Assembly: GCF_001429045.1 (NCBI RefSeq)
Contig: NZ_LMHY01000028.1
Location: 268,070-332,069, forward strand
From: Pseudomonas sp. Root71
Lineage (GTDB): Bacteria > Pseudomonadota > Gammaproteobacteria > Pseudomonadales > Pseudomonadaceae
Direction of reading: 5' to 3'
DNA length: 64,000 nt
Shown here piece after piece: positions 51,431 through 58,919 of this stretch. The notes beneath the pieces are model-generated. The model searched no databases, was not told the origin of the DNA, and saw only the letters and a program-made list of their open reading frames with translations. Position 1 is the stretch's first letter; the number at the start of each line of letters is the position of its first letter. The position numbers and the translations under genes are program-made.

Positions 51431-52282
51431 ATGGGTTTCATCTCATCCGCAATGCGCTTGACCGGTTTGTCTCTGGGCCTGGTATTCGCCGCTAACGCCG
51501 TGGCAGCCGACGAAGCGCAATTGGTCGAATCGATCAACGTCTACCGCAGCCAACTGCAGCGCTGCGCCGGCCAGGTTTCATCGGAGCTTCCGCCGCTGTC
51601 GGCCGACCCGCGCCTGGTGCTGACCGCCCCGAGCATCGGTAATCTGCAGCAGGCCATGGCCACTGCCGGTTATCCCATGAAGAACGTGCAGGCCATCAGC
51701 CTGTCCGGGCCTCGCGATGCCGCCTCGGCGATGAAGGCAATCCAGGAGAGCTTTTGCCAGATCGTCCTCGATCCGCAATTCGTCGATGTCGGCGTCAGCC
51801 GCCAGGACAATCAGTGGCGCATTGTCCTGGCGCGGCCACTGCTGAGTTCGCGCCTGGGCGACTGGCAGACCGAGGGCCAGAAGCTGCTCATCGAACTCAA
51901 CGCCGCACGGGCCAAACCGCGTCAATGCGGCACACAGTCGTTCAATGCGACCGCGCCGCTGGCCTGGAACGCCATACTGGGCACGGCCGCCGAAACCCAC
52001 TCCCGCTCCATGGCCAACAACAACTTCTTCGACCACAAGGACCGCGACGGCCGCACCCCGGGTGACCGCGCGGAACTGGCCGGCTACAACTTCCAGCAGA
52101 TCGGCGAAAACATCGCCGCCGGGCAAGACAGCGTACGCAAGGTGGTCGAAGGCTGGCTGACCAGCCCCGGCCACTGCGCCAACCTGATGAACCCTCAGTT
52201 CAACGAATTGGGCGCGGCCTATGCGAATGATCCGAAGAGCGATGCGGGGATTTACTGGACGGCGATGTTTGGGGCTCAGTGA
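51431..52282 (+). CDS. CAP-domain (SCP/PR-1-like) exported protein
   Basis: 283 aa. Signal peptide MGFISSAMRLTGLSLGLVFAANAVAADE. A poorly conserved middle (~30-150) is followed by the CAP domain (~155-283): LIELNAARAKPRQCG, ETHSRSMANNNFFDHKDRDGRTPGDRAELAGY with the family His, GENIAAGQ with the family Glu, and GWLTSPGHCANLMNPQFNELGAAYA. Function of bacterial CAP proteins is unclear; extracellular or periplasmic binding roles are suggested. An AAGGGG site precedes the ATG. A hairpin terminator follows 8 nt after the stop. Confidence 0.9.
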   Translation: MGFISSAMRLTGLSLGLVFAANAVAADEAQLVESINVYRSQLQRCAGQVSSELPPLSADPRLVLTAPSIGNLQQAMATAGYPMKNVQAISLSGPRDAASAMKAIQESFCQIVLDPQFVDVGVSRQDNQWRIVLARPLLSSRLGDWQTEGQKLLIELNAARAKPRQCGTQSFNATAPLAWNAILGTAAETHSRSMANNNFFDHKDRDGRTPGDRAELAGYNFQQIGENIAAGQDSVRKVVEGWLTSPGHCANLMNPQFNELGAAYANDPKSDAGIYWTAMFGAQ

Positions 52283-52289
52283 GTGCCAT

Positions 52290-52317
52290 AGCCCCCGAAG
52301 CGATTGCATTGGGGGCT
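52290..52317 (+). terminator. Probable terminator after CAP gene
   Basis: AGCCCCC and GGGGGCT stem with a 14-nt loop, followed by GTTTGT. It marks the left edge of the A/T-richer island. Confidence 0.65.
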
Positions 52318-52500
52318 GTTTGTGGTCAACGAGCACGTCGAAGAGCGGAGTAACTTTACAAAAAGAAAGATCCCTCTGAAGGAAATTTCTGAAATATGAA
52401 AAACCACACATGAAGTCTTGAAATTTCAAAGCTCAATAAATATACCTACCCCTTACGACACCATTTCGAATAACAATTTCGACTTCAAAGAAAGGGCCCT

Positions 52501-53991
52501 ATGAAAAACGCAATATCACCTACAAGAAATGAGAACTTTTCTGACTGGTATCAACAAGTGATTATACAGTCGGAAATGGCTGAGAACTCTCCAGTTCGAG
52601 GCTGCATGGTTATCCGTCCTTGGGGGTATGGCATATGGGAGCAGATTCAACGAGAACTTGATAAAAAAATCAAAGACACAGGACATTCAAACGCATATTT
52701 TCCACTTTTGATTCCGTTATCCTTTCTTCAAAAAGAAGCCGAGCATGTTGAAGGCTTTGCCAAAGAGTGCGCAGTTGTAACCCATCACCGTCTCGAAAAG
52801 TCAACGGATGGAGCGCTTATTCCCGCAGGAACACTAGAAGAACCGTTGATCATCAGGCCCACCAGTGAAACGGTCATCGGTGCATCCTTTTCACGATGGG
52901 TACAAAGCTATCGGGATCTGCCTTTGCTTATCAATCAATGGGCGAACGTACTTCGCTGGGAAATGCGTCCCCGGATTTTCCTGCGCTCATCGGAGTTCCT
53001 ATGGCAGGAAGGTCACACCGTTCACGCAACTCATGATGAGGCCTTGGACGAAACGCTAAAGATGTTGAACATCTACGAGCGCTTTACTACCGAGCACCTG
53101 GCCATACCCGTTATCAAGGGCGAAAAGTGCTCCTGGGAACGCTTTCCGGGCGCCGTCAGCACCTACACCATTGAAGCAATGATGCAAGACGGCAAGGCCC
53201 TGCAAGCAGGTACTTCTCATTTTTTAGGCCAGAACTTCGCACAGAGTTCAGACATCCGCTTCGTGAACAAAGAAGGGATAAAAGAACTGGCATGGACCAC
53301 GTCTTGGGGAGTATCCACGCGACTGATCGGAGCGATGATCATGGCCCATGGTGACGATGATGGACTAGTACTCCCGCCCCTCGTGGCACCGACGCAGGTC
53401 GTCATTATCCCGATCGTGCGCAACGAACAGAATGCAGACGCCATTCATGACTACTGCAAAAAACTGCAAAAGCAGATTTGCCGGAAAAAACTGAAGGGGC
53501 AAAACCTTCGAGCCAGTGTTGATTGGCGGGACATGAACAGTGGCGAAAAAAAGTGGTACCACATCAAGCGTGGCGTCCCTGTCCGGATCGAGATTGGCAT
53601 AAAGGAACTGGAGCAAAATATGGTGTCCTATTCCTGTCGAAACAACTGCAAAAACCTTCTGAAACTTGACACTGAAGTTTTCGTTAATAACATCTCGAAA
53701 ACACTGGCCACCCTTCAAAAAGACATGTTAGATGTGGCACAGAAGAAATTGTCCGACAACACCACAACGGTCACTACTCTGGACGAATTCAAAAACCGCT
53801 TCAAACAGAACGCAAAACTTAACGCCTTTGTTCTCGCCCCCTTCAGCGAAGACAATAAAGTTGAACAAGCCATCGGAGAGCTTGGAGTAACTGTTCGCTG
53901 TATTCCGCTAAGACAACCTGGAATCTCCGCAACCTGTTTATTCACCGGCCGAAAAACGAACACGTGGGCACTTTATGCAAAGTCATATTGA
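52501..53991 (+). CDS. Prolyl-tRNA synthetase, archaeal/eukaryotic-type (second, non-housekeeping copy)
   Basis: 496-aa class II synthetase. It lacks the inserted editing domain of the usual bacterial ProRS and follows the archaeal/eukaryotic-like form: NENFSDWYQQVIIQSEMAENSPVRG at the start, motif 2 NQWANVLRWEMRPRIFLRSSEFLWQEGHT, motif 3 GVSTRLIGAMIMAHGDDDGLVLPP, a C-terminal extension with YSCRNNCKNLL and a terminal WALYAKSY tyrosine as in that subgroup. Base composition is clearly more A/T-rich than neighbours, suggesting transfer. The normal proS of a pseudomonad is expected elsewhere, so this is a duplicate, possibly a resistance form. Ribosome-binding AAAGAAAGGGCC precedes the ATG. Confidence 0.9.
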   Translation: MKNAISPTRNENFSDWYQQVIIQSEMAENSPVRGCMVIRPWGYGIWEQIQRELDKKIKDTGHSNAYFPLLIPLSFLQKEAEHVEGFAKECAVVTHHRLEKSTDGALIPAGTLEEPLIIRPTSETVIGASFSRWVQSYRDLPLLINQWANVLRWEMRPRIFLRSSEFLWQEGHTVHATHDEALDETLKMLNIYERFTTEHLAIPVIKGEKCSWERFPGAVSTYTIEAMMQDGKALQAGTSHFLGQNFAQSSDIRFVNKEGIKELAWTTSWGVSTRLIGAMIMAHGDDDGLVLPPLVAPTQVVIIPIVRNEQNADAIHDYCKKLQKQICRKKLKGQNLRASVDWRDMNSGEKKWYHIKRGVPVRIEIGIKELEQNMVSYSCRNNCKNLLKLDTEVFVNNISKTLATLQKDMLDVAQKKLSDNTTTVTTLDEFKNRFKQNAKLNAFVLAPFSEDNKVEQAIGELGVTVRCIPLRQPGISATCLFTGRKTNTWALYAKSY

Positions 53992-54227
53992 TCCCTGATC
54001 ACCTACAGCCCCGCTATTGCGGAGTTTTCAAATTGTACGGTATCGAGCGTGGACTCAAGGACGGCGATGATGAGCAGCGCTTTATCGGCCCTCTGGGAAA
54101 GAACTTACCTGTACCGGATCATCTGGGGCGGTTAGTAGGTTGGATCCATATTTCCCACTCTGCGGAACCGTCACAGAAAATAGCTGTCATATCCGCTCAT
54201 CGTCAGATTTTTCAACTGTACGACTGA
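53964..54227 (+). CDS. Small hypothetical ORF or gene remnant between ProRS and hcp
   Basis: Open frame of up to 87 codons from a GTG overlapping the ProRS 3' end (no good ribosome-binding site). The later part, CGVFKLYGIERGLKDGDDEQRFIG... PDHLGRLVGWIHISHSAEPS...QIFQLYD, reads like real protein more than random sequence and ends 19 nt before hcp. It could be the 3' end of a gene whose start was lost when the ProRS gene arrived, or a small translationally coupled peptide. I cannot assign a family. Confidence 0.3.
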   Translation: MGTLCKVILIPDHLQPRYCGVFKLYGIERGLKDGDDEQRFIGPLGKNLPVPDHLGRLVGWIHISHSAEPSQKIAVISAHRQIFQLYD

Positions 54228-54246
54228 CTACCAAGGAGAGGTACAC

Positions 54247-54735
54247 ATGGCTTTTGACGGTTATATTCAGATCGCTGAGATTCCTGGTGAAGCGCTGGAC
54301 GAGAAATACAGCAAGTGGATTGAAATCATCGGCTATAACTTCGGCGTCAATCAAAGCACCTCCGCAACCGCCAGCTCATCAGGCGGCGCGTCATCCGGTC
54401 GCACTACCCTGACCAATTTTACCTTCACAAAATACCTGGACAGCGCCAGTTGCAAACTGATGGAAGCCAGTTGTGCAGGCCAGCATCTCAAAGAAGTGAA
54501 GCTCGTGCTCTGCCGGGCAGGCACAGACAAAATCAAGTATTACGAAGTTGTGCTGGAAGAAGTCATCATCGCTGACTACGCCCAAAGCGCGAGCTCCGGG
54601 GTGCCCATTGAAATCGTACAGCTCAACTACGGCCGCATAAAAACCACGTACATACAGCAGAAACGCAGCGATGGCGCAGCTGGCGGCAACGTGACCGGAG
54701 GATGGGACCGAATCGGCAATAAGAAATATTCGTGA
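54247..54735 (+). CDS. hcp: Type VI secretion Hcp-family tube/effector-carrier protein
   Basis: 162-aa Hcp, the ring protein that stacks into the T6SS inner tube and carries small effectors in its lumen. Family sequence is evident: MAFDGYIQIAEIPGEALDEKYSKWIEIIGYNFGV, then LTNFTFTKYLDSASCKLMEASCAGQHLKEVKLVLCR, then YYEVVLEEVIIADYAQ and IEIVQLNYGRIKTTYIQQKR. An AAGGAG site precedes the ATG. No other T6SS structural genes are present, so this is an orphan hcp cluster dependent on an apparatus encoded elsewhere. The next gene follows after 9 nt and is its likely cargo. Confidence 0.93.
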   Translation: MAFDGYIQIAEIPGEALDEKYSKWIEIIGYNFGVNQSTSATASSSGGASSGRTTLTNFTFTKYLDSASCKLMEASCAGQHLKEVKLVLCRAGTDKIKYYEVVLEEVIIADYAQSASSGVPIEIVQLNYGRIKTTYIQQKRSDGAAGGNVTGGWDRIGNKKYS

Positions 54736-54744
54736 GGCAAGGAC

Positions 54745-55719
54745 ATGGCCGAAGCTCGATCGTTCATCAATTCCAGAACACAGACTTTTGACTCCCTTAA
54801 AGCGAATACTGCGCTTTCTGGAAACTCAAAGGCCAAGTTCAATATCCTCAACGCCCATATCGCAGGCAACATTGTCCTCGCGGGTGAGCTTGTCATCGTT
54901 GGCGACTCCTCCACCCCATCCTGTACCAGCCAGGAAGCCTACCTGATGGCCAAAGCCAGCGAGGTGCACACTGCTTTACTGGCCAACGGCGCGGGGGCTG
55001 ACGACTTTTTCCTGGAAAATTTCGAACTCCTGCAACAAATGATCTCCTCTACATCTATGGGGATTGGCGCCACGAGTGATGGCTGGAGCAAACATCTCGA
55101 ATCCGTTAAAGCTACGCTTCAGGACATTGAAAAGCTTTATCGGGAACATGCGGGCTCTGGCACGATGACAAACCGTGACGCCTTCTATTCAAAAAGAACA
55201 ACGCTCTTCATGAAGCTTGAGAAGCAGCTTGGCAACATAGCGTCATTCGGATCAGGTCTGCGCAATGAAGGCTCAATCAAAAGACTTCTCGGTCTTTCAA
55301 CGAACAGCTATATGCATAACGGAGAAATCGCGGGTTACGCTGACAAGGTGTCTGGTGTCGCAAACGCGGCCAAATGGATCAAAAGAGGAACCTATATTGG
55401 TACTGCGCTTGAAGTAGGCTCTACCGGGCTGTCGATTCATAAAGCTTGTACGGTGGGCCGCGAGGAACAGTGCAGGAAAGCAAAGTATGTTGAAGGAAGC
55501 TCGTTAGTGGGCAGTTTGGGCGGAGCGAGTGCTGGCGGGTATCTCGGTGGTATTGCGGTCACTGGCGGTTGCGTACTGGTATTAGGTATTACAACAGGCC
55601 CCGGTGCGCTGGTCTGTGGTGTGGTTGGAGGTGCCGCTGGTGGATGGGCAGGAGGGGAAACAGGAAAATGGGCCGGTGAGCAATTTGGCGAGTTTCTATA
55701 CGGCGAGGTGACAAAATGA
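54745..55719 (+). CDS. Candidate T6SS effector with C-terminal glycine-zipper membrane region
   Basis: 324-aa protein immediately after hcp. The N-terminal ~60 residues (FNILNAHIAGNIVLAGELVIVGD) look like a degenerate LysM-type adaptor. The middle (~90-230) is helical and soluble. The C-terminus (~240-315) is a long small-residue hydrophobic region with repeated GxxxG spacing: SLVGSLGGASAGGYLGGIAV, then GALVCGVVGGAAGGWAGGE. Glycine zippers of this sort form pores in known T6SS effectors such as Tse4. The overlapping downstream gene encodes a multi-helix membrane protein, as expected for immunity to a membrane-active toxin. No catalytic motif seen. Toxicity is inferred. Confidence 0.65.
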   Translation: MAEARSFINSRTQTFDSLKANTALSGNSKAKFNILNAHIAGNIVLAGELVIVGDSSTPSCTSQEAYLMAKASEVHTALLANGAGADDFFLENFELLQQMISSTSMGIGATSDGWSKHLESVKATLQDIEKLYREHAGSGTMTNRDAFYSKRTTLFMKLEKQLGNIASFGSGLRNEGSIKRLLGLSTNSYMHNGEIAGYADKVSGVANAAKWIKRGTYIGTALEVGSTGLSIHKACTVGREEQCRKAKYVEGSSLVGSLGGASAGGYLGGIAVTGGCVLVLGITTGPGALVCGVVGGAAGGWAGGETGKWAGEQFGEFLYGEVTK

Positions 55720-56096
55720 CAAGTATCCCGATAGGTTTAATTGCCGGATTGATACTGGCGCCGATGATACTGACTTGTTTCGCTGTCGCCTTCATCGCAC
55801 ACAAGTACGTTGACGCTATCGAAGAACGTCTACCCAATTGCTCTTTTATAAAAACCACCAGAGACGCATTTTCAGCTGGCGGCCTGGTCGGCAAGGTCAT
55901 GCGCGGTGGCGCTATTGCCATGGTATTGATGATGCCCGCGCTCAGCGCTCGAAGGGGCGTTATTGATGCCAGCGAAGTGAAAGACCTTCCAAGGCACTAC
56001 AAGAACCTTTTGATCATTCCGGTGATTATTTTGTTCGTTTTGTTTTTTTCCCTGATCGCACTCAGGGTTTCAGCCTACTTCATAGAGAGTCATTGA
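55716..56096 (+). CDS. Candidate membrane immunity protein for the Hcp-linked effector
   Basis: 126-aa membrane protein with three or four predicted helices: IPIGLIAGLILAPMILTCFAVAFI, a second around VMRGGAIAMVLMMPALSA, and LLIIPVIILFVLFFSLIALRVSAYF. It overlaps the effector gene by 4 nt (ATGA), the usual arrangement of effector-immunity pairs. It has no enzymatic domain. I infer that it protects the producer by blocking pore assembly in the inner membrane. An intrinsic terminator follows 55 nt downstream, closing the unit. Confidence 0.6.
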   Translation: MTSIPIGLIAGLILAPMILTCFAVAFIAHKYVDAIEERLPNCSFIKTTRDAFSAGGLVGKVMRGGAIAMVLMMPALSARRGVIDASEVKDLPRHYKNLLIIPVIILFVLFFSLIALRVSAYFIESH

Positions 56097-56150
56097 AAAG
56101 GACTGAAGAATCAAGTCCGCTTTGGAAGAAATCACAACGCCTACCCAACA

Positions 56151-56189
56151 AAACCCGAAGCCCTGTCATGGGCTCCGGGTTTCTTTTTT
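56151..56189 (+). terminator. Rho-independent terminator after the Hcp effector unit
   Basis: AAACCCGAAGCCC, loop TGTCAT, GGGCTCCGGGTTT and a T-rich tail (one bulge mismatch). It marks the right end of the island; the next gene is on the opposite strand. Confidence 0.85.
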
Positions 56190-56200
56190 CGCAGTGAACC

Positions 56201-56356
56201 TCAGTGGCTACTCATCCCGGCCGCATGCATCAACATCCGCAACGCCCCCGCCACCACACCCAGGGCAACCACGCTGCCCAGCCAGATCACCACCAGCCAC
56301 CCCAGGCGCTTGTACCAGCGCGCGGGGGCCGTTTGATTCGTATCAATGGTAGCCAT
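56201..56356 (-). CDS. DUF2474 small membrane peptide of the cioAB operon
   Basis: 51-aa single-helix protein (MATIDTNQTAPARWYKRLG, then WLVVIWLGSVVALGVVAG, then ALRMLMHAAGMSSH). Its start lies inside the 3' end of cioB (14-nt overlap), so it is translationally coupled. DUF2474 peptides commonly accompany CioAB oxidases and are thought to be a small accessory subunit analogous to CydX. It is short enough to be missed by gene finders with a length cutoff. Confidence 0.8.
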   Translation of the reverse strand: MATIDTNQTAPARWYKRLGWLVVIWLGSVVALGVVAGALRMLMHAAGMSSH

Positions 56357-57359
56357 CGCCAATCCTCACTTTGCCGCGGAACACGTAGTAGCTCCAGACC
56401 GTGTACATCAGGATGATCGGCAGGATGAACAGTGCGCCGATCAGGATGAACAACTGGCTGGTCGGTGGTGACGCCGCTGCCCACAGGCTGATCGACGGCG
56501 GCACGATGTTCGGCCAGATGCTGAACGCCAAGCCGATGTAGCCGAGAAACACCAGCATCAGGGTGAAGGCGAACGGCCAATGGGTGTGGCGTTGGCGCAG
56601 GGTCTTGAGCAAGCCGAACATCGCCAGCAAGGCCAGCACCGCCAGGCCACCGAACACCGCCAGGTGCGCATGGGCAAACCAGCGGGTGGCGATGTCCGGA
56701 TGCAGGATCGGCGTCCATACGCAGATCACGCCGATCACCGCCAACAGCAGCCAGGCCAGGGGCCGGGTGAACAGGCGCATCCGCGATTCGAGCATGCCTT
56801 CGGTCTTGACCAGCAACCAGGTGCTGCCGAGCAGCGCATAAGCGACGATCAGCCCGACACCGCAGAACAGCGGAAACGGCGCCAGCCAGTCCAGCGAACC
56901 ACCGGCGAACTGGCGGTCGACCACCGGGATGCCGGCAATGTAGGCACCGATCACCACACCCTGGGAAAAGGTTGCCAGCAGCGAACCACCGATGAACGCC
57001 ATGTCCCAGACATGCCGCTTTTCAGGGCTGGCCTTGAAACGAAACTCGAAGGCCACGCCGCGAAAGATCAAGCCGCACAGCATCAGGATCAGCGGCAGGT
57101 ACAACGCTTCCAGAATCACCGAATAGGCCAGCGGGAACGCGCCATACAGCGCCGCGCCGCCCAGCACCAGCCAGGTCTCGTTGCCGTCCCAGACCGGTGC
57201 CACGGTGTTCATCATCACATCGCGTTCCTGCGCATCCGGGATCAGCGGAAACAGAATGCCCAACCCCAGGTCGAAGCCGTCCATGATCACGTACATCATC
57301 ACGCCGAAGGCGATGATCACGCCCCAGATCAGCGATAAATCGATACCTTGAATACCCAT
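56343..57359 (-). CDS. cioB: Cyanide-insensitive cytochrome bd-type quinol oxidase subunit II
   Basis: 338-aa inner-membrane subunit with eight to nine helices that pairs with CioA in a bd-type quinol oxidase reducing O2 to water. CydB-family features: DLSLIWGVIIAFGVMMYVIMDGFDLGLGILFPL at the N-terminus, VMMNTVAPVWDGNETWLVLGGAALYGAFPLAY, and RGVAFEFRFKASPEKRHVWD. The start codon lies 17 nt after the cioA stop. It overlaps the DUF2474 gene downstream. Confidence 0.92.
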   Translation of the reverse strand: MGIQGIDLSLIWGVIIAFGVMMYVIMDGFDLGLGILFPLIPDAQERDVMMNTVAPVWDGNETWLVLGGAALYGAFPLAYSVILEALYLPLILMLCGLIFRGVAFEFRFKASPEKRHVWDMAFIGGSLLATFSQGVVIGAYIAGIPVVDRQFAGGSLDWLAPFPLFCGVGLIVAYALLGSTWLLVKTEGMLESRMRLFTRPLAWLLLAVIGVICVWTPILHPDIATRWFAHAHLAVFGGLAVLALLAMFGLLKTLRQRHTHWPFAFTLMLVFLGYIGLAFSIWPNIVPPSISLWAAASPPTSQLFILIGALFILPIILMYTVWSYYVFRGKVRIGDGYH

Positions 57360-57376
57360 GACTCAACTCCCTTCCT

Positions 57377-58798
57377 TCAATTGACGCGGGCGTCGGTTTC
57401 GAGGATTTCAGCGTCGGCGGACAGCGGCCGGCGCGGTGTGATGACCTGATCGGAATGCCCGTCGACGGCATGCCCGTGATGCGGCTGCGGCCCTTTGCCG
57501 ACCAGTTTCATCATGTAGCCGATGCCCACCGTGAACACCGAGAAATAGATCACCACGAACAGCGCCAGCGAGATGCTCAATTGCGCGACACTGTGATTGG
57601 ACGCGGCATCGGCGGTACGCAACAGGCCATACACCACCCACGGCTGACGCCCGACTTCGGTGGTGATCCACCCGGCCAGCATGGCGATCAGGCCACTTGG
57701 CCCCATCCACAACATCAGGCGCAGGAACCAGCGATTGCGGTAGATGGCGCCGCTGCGGCGCAGGGCCAGGCCGAGCACGCCGGCCAGCACCATCAACATG
57801 CCCAGCCCGGCCATGACGCGGAAACTCCAGAAGACCACCGTCGCATTCGGCCGGTCCTCTTTCGGGAAGCTCTTGAGCGCCGGGATCTGCTTGTCGAGGC
57901 TGTGGGTCAGGATCAGGCTGCCCAGGTAGGGAATCTCGATGGCATATCGGGTCTTCTCGGCCTGCATGTCGGGGATGCCAAACAGCACCAGCGGCGTCGC
58001 TTCGCTGCCGTTGTTTTCCCAGTGCCCTTCGATGGCCGCGATCTTTGCCGGCTGATGTTCCAGGGTGTTCAAGCCATGAGCGTCGCCGACCACGGCCTGG
58101 ATCGGCGCGACGATCAAGGCCATCCACAACGCCATCGACAGCATCTTGCGCACTTGTTTGGTGTCGTTGCCGCGCAGCAGGTGCCACGCCGCCGACGAGC
58201 CGACAAAGAACGCCGTGGCCACGAATGCGGCGATCGCCATGTGCGCCAGGCGGTACGGGAACGACGGGTTGAACACGATGGCCAGCCAGTCCAGCGGCAT
58301 CACCCGACCGTCGACGATCTCGAAGCCCTGGGGCGTTTGCATCCAGCTGTTGGAGGCAAGAATCCAGAAGGTCGAAATCAGCGTGCCGATGGCGACCATG
58401 ACCGTCGAGAAGAAGTGCAAGCCGCGCCCTACCCGGTTCCAGCCGAACAGCATGACCCCGAGGAAACCGGCCTCGAGGAAGAACGCCGTGAGCACTTCAT
58501 AGGTCAGCAAGGGCCCGGTGATGCTGCCGGCGAAATCGGAGAAGCGGCTCCAGTTGGTGCCGAACTCGTAGGCCATGACCAGCCCCGAGACCACGCCCAT
58601 GCCGAAGTTGACGGCGAAAATCTTCGACCAGAAATGGTAGAGATCGCGGTAGGTGTCGTTGTGGGTCTTCAGCCAAAGCCCTTCGAGCACCGCCAGAAAA
58701 CTGGCCAGCCCGATGGTGATGGCGGGAAAGATGATGTGGAACGAAACCGTGAACGCGAATTGCATGCGCGCCAGGTCCAGTGCCTCCAGGTTAAACAT
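57377..58798 (-). CDS. cioA: Cyanide-insensitive cytochrome bd-type quinol oxidase subunit I
   Basis: 473-aa heme-bearing subunit. N-terminal LARMQFAFTVSFHIIFPAITIG contains the heme b595 ligand His21, and GRQPWVVYGLLRTADA near residue 390 is the conserved late motif. The quinol (Q) loop between helices 6 and 7 is short, the hallmark of the CIO group as opposed to E. coli CydA. No CydDC genes are next to it. Good GAGGAT site before the ATG (MFNLEALDLAR); a longer frame upstream is unlikely. The operon runs cioA-cioB-DUF2474 and may be preceded by the molybdoenzyme gene on the same strand, 121 nt away. Confidence 0.92.
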   Translation of the reverse strand: MFNLEALDLARMQFAFTVSFHIIFPAITIGLASFLAVLEGLWLKTHNDTYRDLYHFWSKIFAVNFGMGVVSGLVMAYEFGTNWSRFSDFAGSITGPLLTYEVLTAFFLEAGFLGVMLFGWNRVGRGLHFFSTVMVAIGTLISTFWILASNSWMQTPQGFEIVDGRVMPLDWLAIVFNPSFPYRLAHMAIAAFVATAFFVGSSAAWHLLRGNDTKQVRKMLSMALWMALIVAPIQAVVGDAHGLNTLEHQPAKIAAIEGHWENNGSEATPLVLFGIPDMQAEKTRYAIEIPYLGSLILTHSLDKQIPALKSFPKEDRPNATVVFWSFRVMAGLGMLMVLAGVLGLALRRSGAIYRNRWFLRLMLWMGPSGLIAMLAGWITTEVGRQPWVVYGLLRTADAASNHSVAQLSISLALFVVIYFSVFTVGIGYMMKLVGKGPQPHHGHAVDGHSDQVITPRRPLSADAEILETDARVN

Positions 58799-58919
58799 GT
58801 CGATATCCTCATCGCGGCTGAAAAACGGCGGCACACGGCCGGGCCACCGTCAGGCCGGGGGGCCTGCAGCCAACACAAGTCGAAAGGGTTACGCGAGCGG
58901 CATCGGGCCGCCCCCGGTG

